Notes: a model not told the origin generated them from the sequence alone. A stretch of 64,000 nt of DNA from an uncultured Saccharospirillaceae bacterium (GCA_947503895.1 CANNFT010000001.1:248001-312000); one strand, 5' to 3'. Shown: positions 28,385 to 37,533, counted from the stretch's first letter. Program-made: numbers and translations.

Positions 28385-29445
28385 GGTGCAACTCCGTACT
28401 GTGCAAGTTGTGCATCAATGTCTTTGTGGTCATCTGATGCAAAGGTTTGGGTCAAATCACAACCTGTCCAAGAACAGTTTGTGTCCTGCATGCCATCTAT
28501 TTGGGTATGTAGCAAGGTGCTGCCGGAGAAATCACAATCCGCCAGCGTGCTGTAACTTAAATTAGAATAAGAAAGATCCGTAAAAGAAAAATCAACGTTT
28601 TCAGCCTTCAATTGTTTCAGCCAACTTTCAGACAAACAACACCCTTTGAAATGGCTCTCTTGAATATGGGCTTGTTGGAAGTTCGAATTTTTCAACATCG
28701 CGTTTTCAAAATTGCACTCGGCAATGTTGCTCTCGATAAACAAACACTGTGCTAATTCTGCACCGGAAAAATCCGCTTTGCTGAACAAACACTTGGAAAA
28801 GCTGGAACCGGCTAATTTTGCCTTTGCCAGTTTGGTTCGCACAAAGATACTTTCATTGCAGGTGCATTGAATGAGTGGAATCGCCCTTAAATCCGTGTCA
28901 GTGAAGTCGCAGCTCAAGAGCAGGGCCTGAGTAAAGTTCACCTCTTGCATACTTATCTGACCAAATTGCGTTTTCACCCATGCAATATTTTCGAAATCGC
29001 ACTTTTCTATGGTTAAGTTCTCTGTACTGAGTTCAGAAAGATTGGCTGTTTCGAAAACGATATTGGACCAGCCTGATTCATTAAACTGGCATTGATGCAG
29101 CGTAGAATGCTTGATCGTACCGTTAAACCAGTTGGATTGAGTCAGATTGCATTCAGCTAATGTCAATGTGTCACAAGCGCCTACCCATCGGCTTTTTCGA
29201 AGGTCAGATTTCAAAAAGCTGGTCTGCTCGTACAAGTTATTCGAAAATTTACAATCGGAAAAATTGCATTGTATGAAACTTGATCGACTAAGGTCGCACT
29301 CGGTAATTTGACACTGTGAAAAATTGCAGTTTATAAACGTCGCATCCGTTAGGACGGTTGTATGAAGCGTTTGCTGAGAGAAATCCATAGCTAAAATGCT
29401 CTGCCCAATCAATCGCTGATCGTTTGTAGATTCGATGCTGGCCAT
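28381..29445 (-). CDS. Pentapeptide-repeat protein
   Basis: A 354-residue protein made almost entirely of pentapeptide repeats, centre residue Leu or Phe (for example CDFTD, SKADF, SGAEL), from about residue 20 to 340. Such repeats fold as a right-handed four-sided β-helix. In this operon type it is an accessory of the spike. An alternative role, antitoxin-like DNA mimicry, cannot be excluded. It is 27 bases after the DUF2169 gene. Confidence 0.85.
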   Translation of the reverse strand: MASIESTNDQRLIGQSILAMDFSQQTLHTTVLTDATFINCNFSQCQITECDLSRSSFIQCNFSDCKFSNNLYEQTSFLKSDLRKSRWVGACDTLTLAECNLTQSNWFNGTIKHSTLHQCQFNESGWSNIVFETANLSELSTENLTIEKCDFENIAWVKTQFGQISMQEVNFTQALLLSCDFTDTDLRAIPLIQCTCNESIFVRTKLAKAKLAGSSFSKCLFSKADFSGAELAQCLFIESNIAECNFENAMLKNSNFQQAHIQESHFKGCCLSESWLKQLKAENVDFSFTDLSYSNLSYSTLADCDFSGSTLLHTQIDGMQDTNCSWTGCDLTQTFASDDHKDIDAQLAQYGVAP

Positions 29446-29472
29446 TAATGAATCCTCCTGTTTCTTACAAGC

Positions 29473-32217
29473 TTATCTGTGATGGTTTTGAATCTGTGGT
29501 CGTTGAACATATCCACGGGTGTCACAATGATCGAATGTCATCTCCGTCGTATTACAGTGCAATATTTGTGCATGCTCTAAAACCGACTGGCAAAAATGGG
29601 CTTTTCTAAGGTTTGATTTCAGAAATACACTTTGCCCGCAGTGAGACGCCTTAAAGTGCGCCAACATGAGAATACAGCCTCGGAACAAGGCTGCGTCCAG
29701 ACGTGCTCCATCAAAAGTGGTCTCGCCAAAATCGCAATCAATAAACACAGATTGGGTTGCACTGCACCCTGATAAGTCGAGTTGTCGAAAGCCACAGCCT
29801 TCCCAGCGGCTCGTGTTCAAGATAGCGGATTGAAAATTGGCATGGCTGCTAAATTGAACCTTGTTGGCCTGTACATGCTCGAAGTTCGCGCCCGTGGCTT
29901 CAATATCCACCATAATGCATCGGCTTAATTGTGCTGCTTGCCAGCAAGAGTCCGTCATTCTGCATTGCAGAAATGTGTTATTGATCAAGCTCGCGTTATC
30001 CCATTGTGTATTCGCCAATATTGTTTGTATAAACTGAGTTTGCTCGCATCGAGCGGCTGAGAAGCGACACCTTGCCAAGTCTGAATCCATGACGGATGCT
30101 TTGGAAAAAATCGAATCAGTGAATGAACAATCATGTAGTGTGCTGCCAATCAACTGCGCAGCGTGAAATGTTGCAGATTCAAAATCAATGTTTTGAGCCT
30201 TCACAGCGGATAAGTTTGCCGACGATAGGTTTGCCTGTTTGAAAGACGTATTATCGAGAGAAGCTTCAGCAAATACAGCTCCCTCCAAGTTGCTCTGATT
30301 GAAACGACTGCCTGTCAGGTCCGCGCGTTCAAACATCACATCTCTCAAATCCCGTTTGCTAAAATCCATATTGCTCAAATCTAAATCCGATAAATCGCAT
30401 CCCGCTAAATCCAAGCCTGAATCCAAACGATTGATCACCCAATCTCGCATGGTGTGTTTGGTTTGAGGTGTTAAAGCCATGTATCCAAGCGTACATTGAG
30501 GCGAAGTCTGCCGTGATTGACGTGCGGCAACGGCAGACACGTCTCTGGCCGTTTTAAGCTGATCTCTTTGCTCCGGCGATAAATATTGCAAGGTTGAATC
30601 AACGGAATCAGGCCTCTCATCCGTTTGCGCGGCCAAATCAATTGCAAATACATACACGGGTTTGTCGATTCGCGCGCGTAAAGCGCTTATGTCGACTGTG
30701 GTTTGCGGGGCATTTTGATCGAAAGACTTCGGTTGTGAACCAGCATTTTGAAGCGCGGATAACGATTGTATGATGCGTTCTGCTTCTTGATTGGAACGGT
30801 CAGACAATGCATTGGCTTGCGCTAAATATTGGGACAAGTCCACATCCCCAGATGCCACTAACGCTTTAGGAATCGCAGGCATTTCCTCACATGACGTTTT
30901 GTCGGATTGAGCATCGCCGGCTGCTGTATGGGGCTCCGCTTCACTTGACGCCGCTAAATGTGGATTATCCTTCGCCAGAACGTTGAGCATATCTTGTTTA
31001 CGAGTTTGCTGTTCGGCTTGTGCTTGTTGCCACAGTTTGTCGATGCGCTTTTGATCCTCTGCGGTGTGCCTTGGTTTTAGGGGCAACTCGTTCGAAATAT
31101 GTTCGGCGGCCGTTTTAGGGTCAGCACGCTGCACAAGCGACTGTTGATAATGTTCCAAGGAACGAGGCTCATCCGTTTTTCGTTCATAGGCTAATAAAAG
31201 ATGAGAGATATCCAGTCCGTCAGAATCTTGTACCGCTAACACCCCCCTATGCAGAACCACGCCCATGTCTAGATCAGGAAAAAACCAGATGGTCTCAATC
31301 TTCGTCGTGATTTCCAAAAACGTTGATCCGGCTTTTAACGCGTTAATATTTTCAATGGGCTTGGATGTGTAACGTGGCGCATCCTCTTTTTTTGCAACAA
31401 ATGCACGTACAACAAACGGGGGTAGCCGCCCTTCAATGGTTGGTTGTGAGGGATGCAAGCCTTTGAGTTGATAGGCGGTATTCACTGAGAAGGGTTTCAC
31501 TTGTTGCTGATCAGTGGACGCAGAATTGAAGAGTTGCGATTGAGTATCGTGCGGAAACCCAGGATGTACAGTCTTTAACCATGTTTGATCATAGGTGCCT
31601 TGATACCGGTTGCGCTGTGGCCACATGATATCCAATGGTTCAAAGCAGGGGCTGGCTGGCGCGCTACCACGCTCTGAATTTTTTACCCGATTGAGTGGTG
31701 GCCACCCATTTGTTGGCCAAGTTTTTTGAGGTAGGGATAAATTAGGTAAATCGTATCGCTGGTCATCATTTGGAGAAAAGCCTTTGCCCAACGGGTTTTG
31801 CTCATATCCAGCCCCACCATAAGTTTGTTGATGGGATATCGGCATGGTCGTGAACGGGATTGGCTGAGTCGTTGAAGAAGGTGATCGCCCATCCCATTGA
31901 CGATCACCCACTACATCAATCTGTTTGTGCAGCTCTCCCACCTGAGCGGATATCGACATAGATTCTATCGGTTTTTGCTGAGGACTGTACGCGTTACCCA
32001 CTAACAAGAATTCAGATCGAGGTTTGGCATACCCCATGTCCAGCGGCGTGCCTGACTTAAAAAATGGACCAAGACGCCGCCAACATTCATTTTCAACAAG
32101 GTAAGCTCGATCACAACCCAGTTTGAAAAATCCCAGCGCGCCGACCGAAAAGTAATGTTCACCCAGCGTATAAGTGCGACTGATCAACCCTAATGAACGT
32201 GGTTTAAATATTTGCAT
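29473..32217 (-). CDS. DUF2169 domain fused to pentapeptide repeats (T6SS adaptor)
   Basis: A 914-residue protein. The N-terminal ~340 residues match DUF2169, beginning MQIFKPRSLGLISRTYTLG, with QQTYGGAGYEQNPLGKGF near residue 130. A hydrophilic linker (about 380-580) follows, then pentapeptide repeats (about 605-905; CDLSDLDLSNMDFSKRDL). DUF2169 proteins are adaptors that connect DUF4150 tips or effectors to VgrG. Fusion to repeats is a known but variable arrangement. It lies 2 bases after vgrG. Confidence 0.85.
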   Translation of the reverse strand: MQIFKPRSLGLISRTYTLGEHYFSVGALGFFKLGCDRAYLVENECWRRLGPFFKSGTPLDMGYAKPRSEFLLVGNAYSPQQKPIESMSISAQVGELHKQIDVVGDRQWDGRSPSSTTQPIPFTTMPISHQQTYGGAGYEQNPLGKGFSPNDDQRYDLPNLSLPQKTWPTNGWPPLNRVKNSERGSAPASPCFEPLDIMWPQRNRYQGTYDQTWLKTVHPGFPHDTQSQLFNSASTDQQQVKPFSVNTAYQLKGLHPSQPTIEGRLPPFVVRAFVAKKEDAPRYTSKPIENINALKAGSTFLEITTKIETIWFFPDLDMGVVLHRGVLAVQDSDGLDISHLLLAYERKTDEPRSLEHYQQSLVQRADPKTAAEHISNELPLKPRHTAEDQKRIDKLWQQAQAEQQTRKQDMLNVLAKDNPHLAASSEAEPHTAAGDAQSDKTSCEEMPAIPKALVASGDVDLSQYLAQANALSDRSNQEAERIIQSLSALQNAGSQPKSFDQNAPQTTVDISALRARIDKPVYVFAIDLAAQTDERPDSVDSTLQYLSPEQRDQLKTARDVSAVAARQSRQTSPQCTLGYMALTPQTKHTMRDWVINRLDSGLDLAGCDLSDLDLSNMDFSKRDLRDVMFERADLTGSRFNQSNLEGAVFAEASLDNTSFKQANLSSANLSAVKAQNIDFESATFHAAQLIGSTLHDCSFTDSIFSKASVMDSDLARCRFSAARCEQTQFIQTILANTQWDNASLINNTFLQCRMTDSCWQAAQLSRCIMVDIEATGANFEHVQANKVQFSSHANFQSAILNTSRWEGCGFRQLDLSGCSATQSVFIDCDFGETTFDGARLDAALFRGCILMLAHFKASHCGQSVFLKSNLRKAHFCQSVLEHAQILHCNTTEMTFDHCDTRGYVQRPQIQNHHR

Positions 32218-32219
32218 GG

Positions 32220-35200
32220 TTACATGATGATGATCATGCTGACGACGATTTGTGTTTCCATCTCAGCGGTTTTCGTTTTTATGCGCAGGTCACTGACATT
32301 GGCAACTGACCCCGTCAGCGTTTCATTGCTAATGGACAAATTGTTACTGGTTGAGTTTTTTAATCCCATAAACGTATCCGTGGAATTGCTAATGCCCATG
32401 GTGGTATTCGTTGAATTGGTCGCCGCCAGTTGGGTGACGGTTGAATTTTTCGCTCCGATAAACGATTCGGTAGAGTTCGTAGCACCAATGCTGGTCGACG
32501 TATTGTTACTGGTGGCTAGCTGAGTAGACGTTGTGTTCTTAACACCTAGATACGTATCGGTCGTTGTACTTGCACCGAGCGTCGTTGAGATATTGCTCGA
32601 TGCTGACAGTTGCGTCGAGATATTGCTTCGCGCACCAATAAAAGTATCTATGTTGCTGGTGGCGCCAATTTGAGTTGAGAGATTACTTCTCACACCTGTA
32701 AACGTATCGACGCCGCTGGTGGCACCTAGCTGCGTCGAGACATTACTTTTTGCACCGACGAACGTATCAACATTACTGGTCGCGCCAATGGTAGTATTGT
32801 TTGTGCTGCTGTTGCCCGTGGTTTTGCTGGTGGATTGACTGTTTCCCGTGACCGTTGAGGTATTTGAGTGATTACCGTTTGTGGTCGAAACACTCGATTG
32901 ATTGCCTGTTACCGTCTGGAAGTTCTCCGTATTGCCAATGGTTGCCGACTTGTTCACCACCTTGCCAACGGTTTTGCTGTTGGAATACACGGTCGCGGAA
33001 GTGTCGTCATAACTGGGAGGAGTCACGCCTGATCCACTCAAGTTAATGGATTTCCCTTTCGTATGATTTTCACTGTAGCTGTCGCCCATGCTCAAGCTAT
33101 CAGCAATATCCACGATGGATTGTTCAGGTAAAAAACCATCAATAAAACTGGGTTGCTCTTGATTGATGTCTGCTTCGTATTCACCGGTGACAGATCGGCT
33201 GACGCTTTTACCGGTCTTGGAAAAACTTTGGCTTGTACCGGTATGGCTGATGCCATAACTCACATACGTATGGCTTTCATTGTAGCTACTGCCCTGAGAA
33301 ATTGACGCGCTTAAAACGCCTTGATCAGGATGTTCACTGTTATCACTTAATGACATGCTCCAATTTCCACCGCGCGAATAACTGCAATTGCCATAGAGAG
33401 AATCGGCAACACCGGTTTGGTCATACGCTCCCTCCACAAAACGAATGGCTGTTTTTAAGTCATCTGCACTGGTTGGTGATTGGTGGCTGTAGTGAATGCT
33501 AATAGCATCACCATAACTGGTGGAATAATTGCTTCCCCAACTGGTATTGGCTTGCCACGATGCACGCCGACGCCCAGGTGGTTGTATTGATTTGGAACCA
33601 TGAGATGCCAATACTTGTTGTAATTCCGGCTGCTCGCTGGCATTGCTGCCACGCCCTATGGTGACCATTGCGCCGACTTCAGGCACGGTTTGAGTGGGGC
33701 GAGAAAGGGAAACCCAGTGCTCTTGCCCTGTCACTAATCGCACCATGCAACCCGTTTCGGTATAGCTTTCACGACTGGATGACACGCCAAATTCAGATTG
33801 ATTCTTCGCCGACTGAAAATTTTCTTTGCTACGATACCGCCAACCTTCGGGTCGGTTGTGCTCAATAACATGTGCAAGCACGCTGCCTTGCTGAGTGTGT
33901 TGCATTGAAAATGGCGACAGTAACGTTTGCTCTGACTCAGCGGCGTCACTGCTCACAGAAGTGGCTTCTACTTCGCCGGTGTAAGTACCACTGCTGCTCA
34001 TACTGTGCTTTATTTTTGTGACGACAAAAATTTGATCTTCAAACTCCGGTCTAACCTCCCCTTCAAACCCTTTATCATTACTAAAGACCAATGCCCCATT
34101 TTCGTCGCGGCTCAGCCCCACGGTTAATTGAAATGTATACCCTGGACTTAATGATGCTGAAGCAACGGTTCCTGTCAGCGTACCGGCACTGGTTTGAATT
34201 TGTTGGCAAATCCGCGTGAGTTGTTGCTGCGCCTCTGTTTGGTTAACGCCATAATCATAGTAAAGGTGATGCTGATAACCCGGCGTACTGATGTCTTCTG
34301 ACGGGTCTTGTGACAACCTCTGAAACTGCGCTGCTGCATTTGACTTCTTGCTGGCCGCATCAAATGACGTAAACGTCGCAACATTCGAGCTTTCCCACTC
34401 AGCTTCCGTGCGTGTTAGCATTGAGCGCACAAACCCCGGTACAATTTTCACGCTGTACCTAAGATCACCAAACACATCAATTTGACTTAAGCTCAGTGCT
34501 TCTAACGACGTATAGGCATATCTCAATGGCAAGGGGTAATCACTGGCCGGTACGTCGTGTTGATACGCACCGGCCGCACCGTTTCGCGCGACTGGACGAT
34601 CCGTAAACACGAGCGTTAAGCAATCTTTGTCATGAACAAAGAAATAATAAATGGCGGTCTTCCCTAAGACACGTTGCAAAAAATCCATGTCGGATTCGCC
34701 CGTTTGAATCCAATCTTGTTTGCGAGTCAAGGTCTCATCGTTGGAGAGGTCAAAATCCAAGGACAGCTTAAATCGATTATCCAATAAATCATGCTGAAAC
34801 AATGTTTGCAGTAAATCTGAAATATTACTGTGACTGTAAATAAAGTAACGATTCCGACTATTAAATAACTGCAAGGGAGAGCTGAGTGTCAGTGTATAAT
34901 TGCCTGGTGCCCCCATATTGAGTTCTGTGATCATGCCACGGAAAAATCGCTCTTCATAAGCTTGAGCGCTAGATGGGGACGTGATTTGTTTCGAATTCCT
35001 CGGCTGCTTTATGCGTATGCGCACCCATTTTCCAATGGCAGTGCTGTCCAATGTTTTAAGACGACGTCCGCTCGCAGATGTGTCATCCGAGCGACATTCA
35101 ATGGTGAAATGAAACGGTTGCGAAACCGACTCTTCTGCCTGAAATGAATCAGCCCGAATGTAAGCGTCATCCATTTCGTCTGCATTAGATGCCTGATCCG

Positions 35201-35270
35201 ATTCGATACAAATAGACAGGCTAGGCTCGTCACGCTGAATGGGTTCGATGGCGAGCGGATTTTTGGTCAT
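32220..35270 (-). CDS. vgrG: T6SS spike protein VgrG with repetitive C-terminal tail
   Basis: A 1016-residue VgrG/TssI. The first ~500 residues hold the gp27-like and gp5-like spike domains (ERFFRGMITELNM, later FEDQIFVVTKIKHS). A Ser/Gly/Thr-rich region follows, then a tail of about 20-residue repeats (SNxxTQLGATS, xDTFxGAxSN) over the last ~250 residues, ending MSMIIIM-like. This extended β-helical tail is much longer than the usual VgrG needle. The ATG at 35270 follows GGATGTGGGT; a TTG and a GTG lie upstream. First gene of its operon. Confidence 0.88.
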   Translation of the reverse strand: MTKNPLAIEPIQRDEPSLSICIESDQASNADEMDDAYIRADSFQAEESVSQPFHFTIECRSDDTSASGRRLKTLDSTAIGKWVRIRIKQPRNSKQITSPSSAQAYEERFFRGMITELNMGAPGNYTLTLSSPLQLFNSRNRYFIYSHSNISDLLQTLFQHDLLDNRFKLSLDFDLSNDETLTRKQDWIQTGESDMDFLQRVLGKTAIYYFFVHDKDCLTLVFTDRPVARNGAAGAYQHDVPASDYPLPLRYAYTSLEALSLSQIDVFGDLRYSVKIVPGFVRSMLTRTEAEWESSNVATFTSFDAASKKSNAAAQFQRLSQDPSEDISTPGYQHHLYYDYGVNQTEAQQQLTRICQQIQTSAGTLTGTVASASLSPGYTFQLTVGLSRDENGALVFSNDKGFEGEVRPEFEDQIFVVTKIKHSMSSSGTYTGEVEATSVSSDAAESEQTLLSPFSMQHTQQGSVLAHVIEHNRPEGWRYRSKENFQSAKNQSEFGVSSSRESYTETGCMVRLVTGQEHWVSLSRPTQTVPEVGAMVTIGRGSNASEQPELQQVLASHGSKSIQPPGRRRASWQANTSWGSNYSTSYGDAISIHYSHQSPTSADDLKTAIRFVEGAYDQTGVADSLYGNCSYSRGGNWSMSLSDNSEHPDQGVLSASISQGSSYNESHTYVSYGISHTGTSQSFSKTGKSVSRSVTGEYEADINQEQPSFIDGFLPEQSIVDIADSLSMGDSYSENHTKGKSINLSGSGVTPPSYDDTSATVYSNSKTVGKVVNKSATIGNTENFQTVTGNQSSVSTTNGNHSNTSTVTGNSQSTSKTTGNSSTNNTTIGATSNVDTFVGAKSNVSTQLGATSGVDTFTGVRSNLSTQIGATSNIDTFIGARSNISTQLSASSNISTTLGASTTTDTYLGVKNTTSTQLATSNNTSTSIGATNSTESFIGAKNSTVTQLAATNSTNTTMGISNSTDTFMGLKNSTSNNLSISNETLTGSVANVSDLRIKTKTAEMETQIVVSMIIIM
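32280..32940 (-). repeat. Tandem repeats in the vgrG 3' end
   Basis: Imperfect tandem units of about 60-66 bases encode alternating xDTFxGAxSN and STQLGATSN blocks. The DNA repeats TTGAGATATTG- and CGTATC-type words at regular distance. It is coding repeat, not a CRISPR: units are imperfect and in one reading frame. Confidence 0.7.
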
Positions 35271-35327
35271 ACCCACATCCAAGTTTTTGCTTTGTCACGT
35301 CAGCAATGTTTTTCGATTACAAGACCT

Positions 35328-35345
35328 AAAGCAGTATTGGTGCCA
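35328..35345 (-). promoter_or_regulatory. Sigma-54 promoter of the vgrG operon
   Basis: On the minus strand, TGGCAC, five bases, then CTGC and T-rich sequence. The -24 GG (35344-35343) and -12 GC (35332-35331) have the required spacing. It lies 60 bases upstream of the vgrG ATG. The -12 element differs from TTGC at one base. Confidence 0.75.
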
Positions 35346-35390
35346 ATGGTTTCGTTTGTTGATAGGCAGTGGGACATCGGGAGGTGGTTT

Positions 35391-35428
35391 GCTCGTTCAT
35401 AAAAATCTTGTGATTTTTATGAACGAGC
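35391..35428. repeat. Perfect 17-base inverted repeat upstream of vgrG
   Basis: Arms GCTCGTTCATAAAAATC and GATTTTTATGAACGAGC flank a 4-base loop (TTGT). It is located 46-83 bases upstream of the sigma-54 -24 element. It has no T run on either side, so it is more likely a protein-binding site or a structured element than a terminator. Confidence 0.6.
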
Positions 35429-35465
35429 GGGTAAAAATTGAAACACACTGGGTGCATTTTAACCC
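35429..35465. promoter_or_regulatory. Putative activator (enhancer) sites upstream of vgrG
   Basis: GGGTAAAAATT at 35429-35439 and GGGTGCATTTTAACCC at 35450-35465, 84-120 bases upstream of the sigma-54 promoter, the distance expected for enhancer-binding proteins. The same 11-mer occurs upstream of the activator gene. Confidence 0.55.
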
Positions 35466-35517
35466 GGTATGACGAATGAAGCCTTCGATAGCATTGCTTT
35501 TTTAACCACTATCATCC

Positions 35518-35772
35518 TCAAAACCGATGACAACCAGGCCCAGGCTTACAGATAACATTTTCGAAACCAAAAAATACAATCAGTATGATGTAGATAACCG
35601 TTAAAATCGGCACTAAGAACACAATCAGGACTAAGAACCATCCATATAACATTTCTGGCATCTCTTTGATGCTGAATTTGGTTTTCAGCAAAGGATGCGA
35701 AGTCGTGTTGTGTTTAATTTTGGGTGGTCTTAAATCTGTAACACAGAATTCTGGTCGCTTTTCTGTGTTCAT
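35518..35772 (-). CDS. Small membrane protein, 84 residues
   Basis: Unrecognised. A soluble N-terminal half and one long hydrophobic helix (about residues 42-70: YGWFLVLIVFLVPILTVIYI), ending in a Cys-containing short tail. Its start overlaps the end of the next upstream gene by 4 bases, so the two are probably one unit. It may be an immunity-type membrane protein, but nothing in the sequence proves it. Confidence 0.6.
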   Translation of the reverse strand: MNTEKRPEFCVTDLRPPKIKHNTTSHPLLKTKFSIKEMPEMLYGWFLVLIVFLVPILTVIYIILIVFFGFENVICKPGPGCHRF

Positions 35773-36134
35773 TTAATACGAACACCATTTTGATAAACGT
35801 AAGTATCAGTTTTATCTCCTGGTGAAAACCAATGACCATCTGAAACCCCTGCTAAGGGCGCATCGAATTGGCCATGATAAACTCCATCCTTGAATTCAGC
35901 ACGCCAATGTAAACTAGCGCACCAAATTCCGCACTCCCCACCACAAACTGTTGAGTAAGCAATACCATTATATGGCTTTGAATCTCCTTTGAGGTACGCG
36001 ACACCATCTACATAACTAAGCTCATTCGAGTCAACTCCCTTAAGGTACCACTTACAATAACTGATTTGGTAAATCATATAGCCAGCTAAAATTAATAAGA
36101 TGGCTACAGATACTAACGATATTTTTTTAATCAC
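35769..36134 (-). CDS. Membrane-anchored hypothetical protein with MORN-like repeats
   Basis: A 121-residue protein with an N-terminal membrane helix (SLVSVAILLILAGYMIYQI), then an exported Tyr/Gly-rich domain with MORN-like turns (YLKGDSKPYNGIAY, FKDGVYHGQF). It contains four Cys. No family assigned. It is coupled to the 84-residue membrane protein by a 4-base overlap. Confidence 0.6.
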   Translation of the reverse strand: MIKKISLVSVAILLILAGYMIYQISYCKWYLKGVDSNELSYVDGVAYLKGDSKPYNGIAYSTVCGGECGIWCASLHWRAEFKDGVYHGQFDAPLAGVSDGHWFSPGDKTDTYVYQNGVRIK

Positions 36135-36437
36135 TCGGATGCCTTAGCGATAAACATTACGCTCAAAGCAGCGATTTATATGCTGCCTTTGTTTGTTATA
36201 AGTCGCTTCTCTAGTTTATTGGTGGCCTTTAAGACCAGTCCCCTATTCTTTGAAGTCTTCAACCACTTAGGGAGTCTTGTAAAGTAAGACCACTTTGTAC
36301 CTTCACCTTCCCTTAACTGAGCTGAAATATAAAGTTTTAACTGCTCCAAGTGAGTCGAACCCTAAGCCCAAACCGTACCATGACGAGTATCTTCTATTAG
36401 CGCCAACTCCAAGCCGAAAAACGGGTCAATTGCATGG
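36135..36437. other. Gap of 303 bases, no gene seen
   Basis: The stretch has no convincing coding frame, hairpin or promoter. A 60-codon plus-strand frame starting at 36295 lacks a ribosome binding site and was not accepted. Confidence 0.5.
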
Positions 36438-36791
36438 TCAGCTGGTTTTGCGCGAGGGTACTTCATTCTCTGATTGACACTGCGAACATTTAGATTTGAC
36501 TGAATCTCTTTTTATCTTTGTGGTATCTTCAAAAAATTTCTCAACATAAACCCATTTATAGCCACACGTACCACATGGGCGGCTCCCCATACCCAGAACC
36601 GGCCCATGCCAATCATCACGTTTTGTTTCTAGTGAATGAGAACAATGGTAACACGAAAAGGTAGCACGCCAATCTTTCCAATATGGGTTTCCACTGACGA
36701 CTCCTACACCATTGCACTTCGGACAAACAGCTTCTATTTCTGTTGCAAAATGCAAAAGAGGAAATCCTTCATCTAAATATCTAGTACCCAT
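36438..36791 (-). CDS. Zinc-ribbon hypothetical protein
   Basis: A 117-residue soluble protein with four Cys pairs: CPKC near residue 23, CYHC near 47, CGTC near 72 and CSQC near 102. This suggests two zinc ribbons. Function unknown. It is in the accessory patch between the two T6SS operons, next to a CbrC-family gene that also has Cys pairs. Confidence 0.6.
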   Translation of the reverse strand: MGTRYLDEGFPLLHFATEIEAVCPKCNGVGVVSGNPYWKDWRATFSCYHCSHSLETKRDDWHGPVLGMGSRPCGTCGYKWVYVEKFFEDTTKIKRDSVKSKCSQCQSENEVPSRKTS

Positions 36792-36842
36792 ACGACCTAT
36801 GACTTATAACGCCCACCAGCAGGAGCGCAGAATGTTAGCTTT

Positions 36843-37370
36843 TTAGTTACAATCCGAATAGAACTTATTTTTTTCGCAGCCTCTGCACTTAAATTTATAA
36901 ACTGCAAGACTTCCGCTTTGCCTATAATTATTTAGAATTTCCGGCCACATTTCTTCTTTAATATATTCTTCAGAAAGAAACTTACTTAATTCTTCACCAG
37001 AAAGAGCCTCAAGATCTGATTTTTCAGCATCTCCATGAAATTCACATGCATCGCCACAATGAGAAAGCCAACGCTCTTGCTGCCAAGAAATGAAACTCGG
37101 AGTTCTTTCGCACACCTCTTCGACGATATTTTTATCAATTCCATCCGATAATAAAGGATGAGAATCGGAAAATTCGCCATCGAATTTCGATGCAGCAGAA
37201 CCATCAGAAATGCACCAAGGGCATATTGTTTCCACTTCTTCTATTGCATAAATTGTGGAAACGGCCCTATACCCTCTTTGTTTTCCACAGCATTCGCACT
37301 CTTCTTCTGTCTTCTCGATTGCACCCGTTTTAATTGGGTCAGGATGATATTTAAATTTGGGTAAATCCAT
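36843..37370 (-). CDS. CbrC family protein (UPF0167)
   Basis: A 175-residue protein of the CbrC/UPF0167 family. The pattern PKFKYHPDPIKTGAI, CECCGKQRGY and ICPWCISDGSAA is diagnostic; a C-terminal CRGCEKN adds another Cys pair. In E. coli CbrC is linked to tolerance of colicin E2, and relatives are common in immunity gene arrays. A role in protection from a secreted toxin is possible here but inferred only from context. Confidence 0.85.
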   Translation of the reverse strand: MDLPKFKYHPDPIKTGAIEKTEEECECCGKQRGYRAVSTIYAIEEVETICPWCISDGSAASKFDGEFSDSHPLLSDGIDKNIVEEVCERTPSFISWQQERWLSHCGDACEFHGDAEKSDLEALSGEELSKFLSEEYIKEEMWPEILNNYRQSGSLAVYKFKCRGCEKNKFYSDCN

Positions 37371-37418
37371 TAGCTCTCTGAGAAGACAACAATTTAGTTA
37401 TTCGATGGATCTTGATAA

Positions 37419-37532
37419 TCATCTGTATATTGGCAAGGAGAATAACATTTTTCCATTGTCATCAGTGATATTAACCAGTCCATATTCAATGGTGTCAAAT
37501 ATGGGTCCATTTGGATGATTCACGATAATCAT
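37419..37532 (-). CDS. Possible 37-residue small ORF
   Basis: ATG one base beyond the TAA of the upstream 151-residue gene (TAAAATG), then a codon-like frame encoding MIIVNHPNGPIFDTIEYG and ending LFSLPIYR. The tight spacing suggests coupling. It could be a truncated gene. No family recognised. Confidence 0.35.
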   Translation of the reverse strand: MIIVNHPNGPIFDTIEYGLVNITDDNGKMLFSLPIYR

Positions 37533-37533
37533 T

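Noticed and set aside
32280..32940. Regular DNA repeats suggesting a CRISPR array
   Set aside because: Repeats are imperfect, in frame and encode the VgrG tail; there are no unique spacers and no cas genes.
36295..36477. Plus-strand frame of 60 codons
   Set aside because: No ribosome binding site, low-quality protein composition, and overlap with the end of the zinc-ribbon gene.
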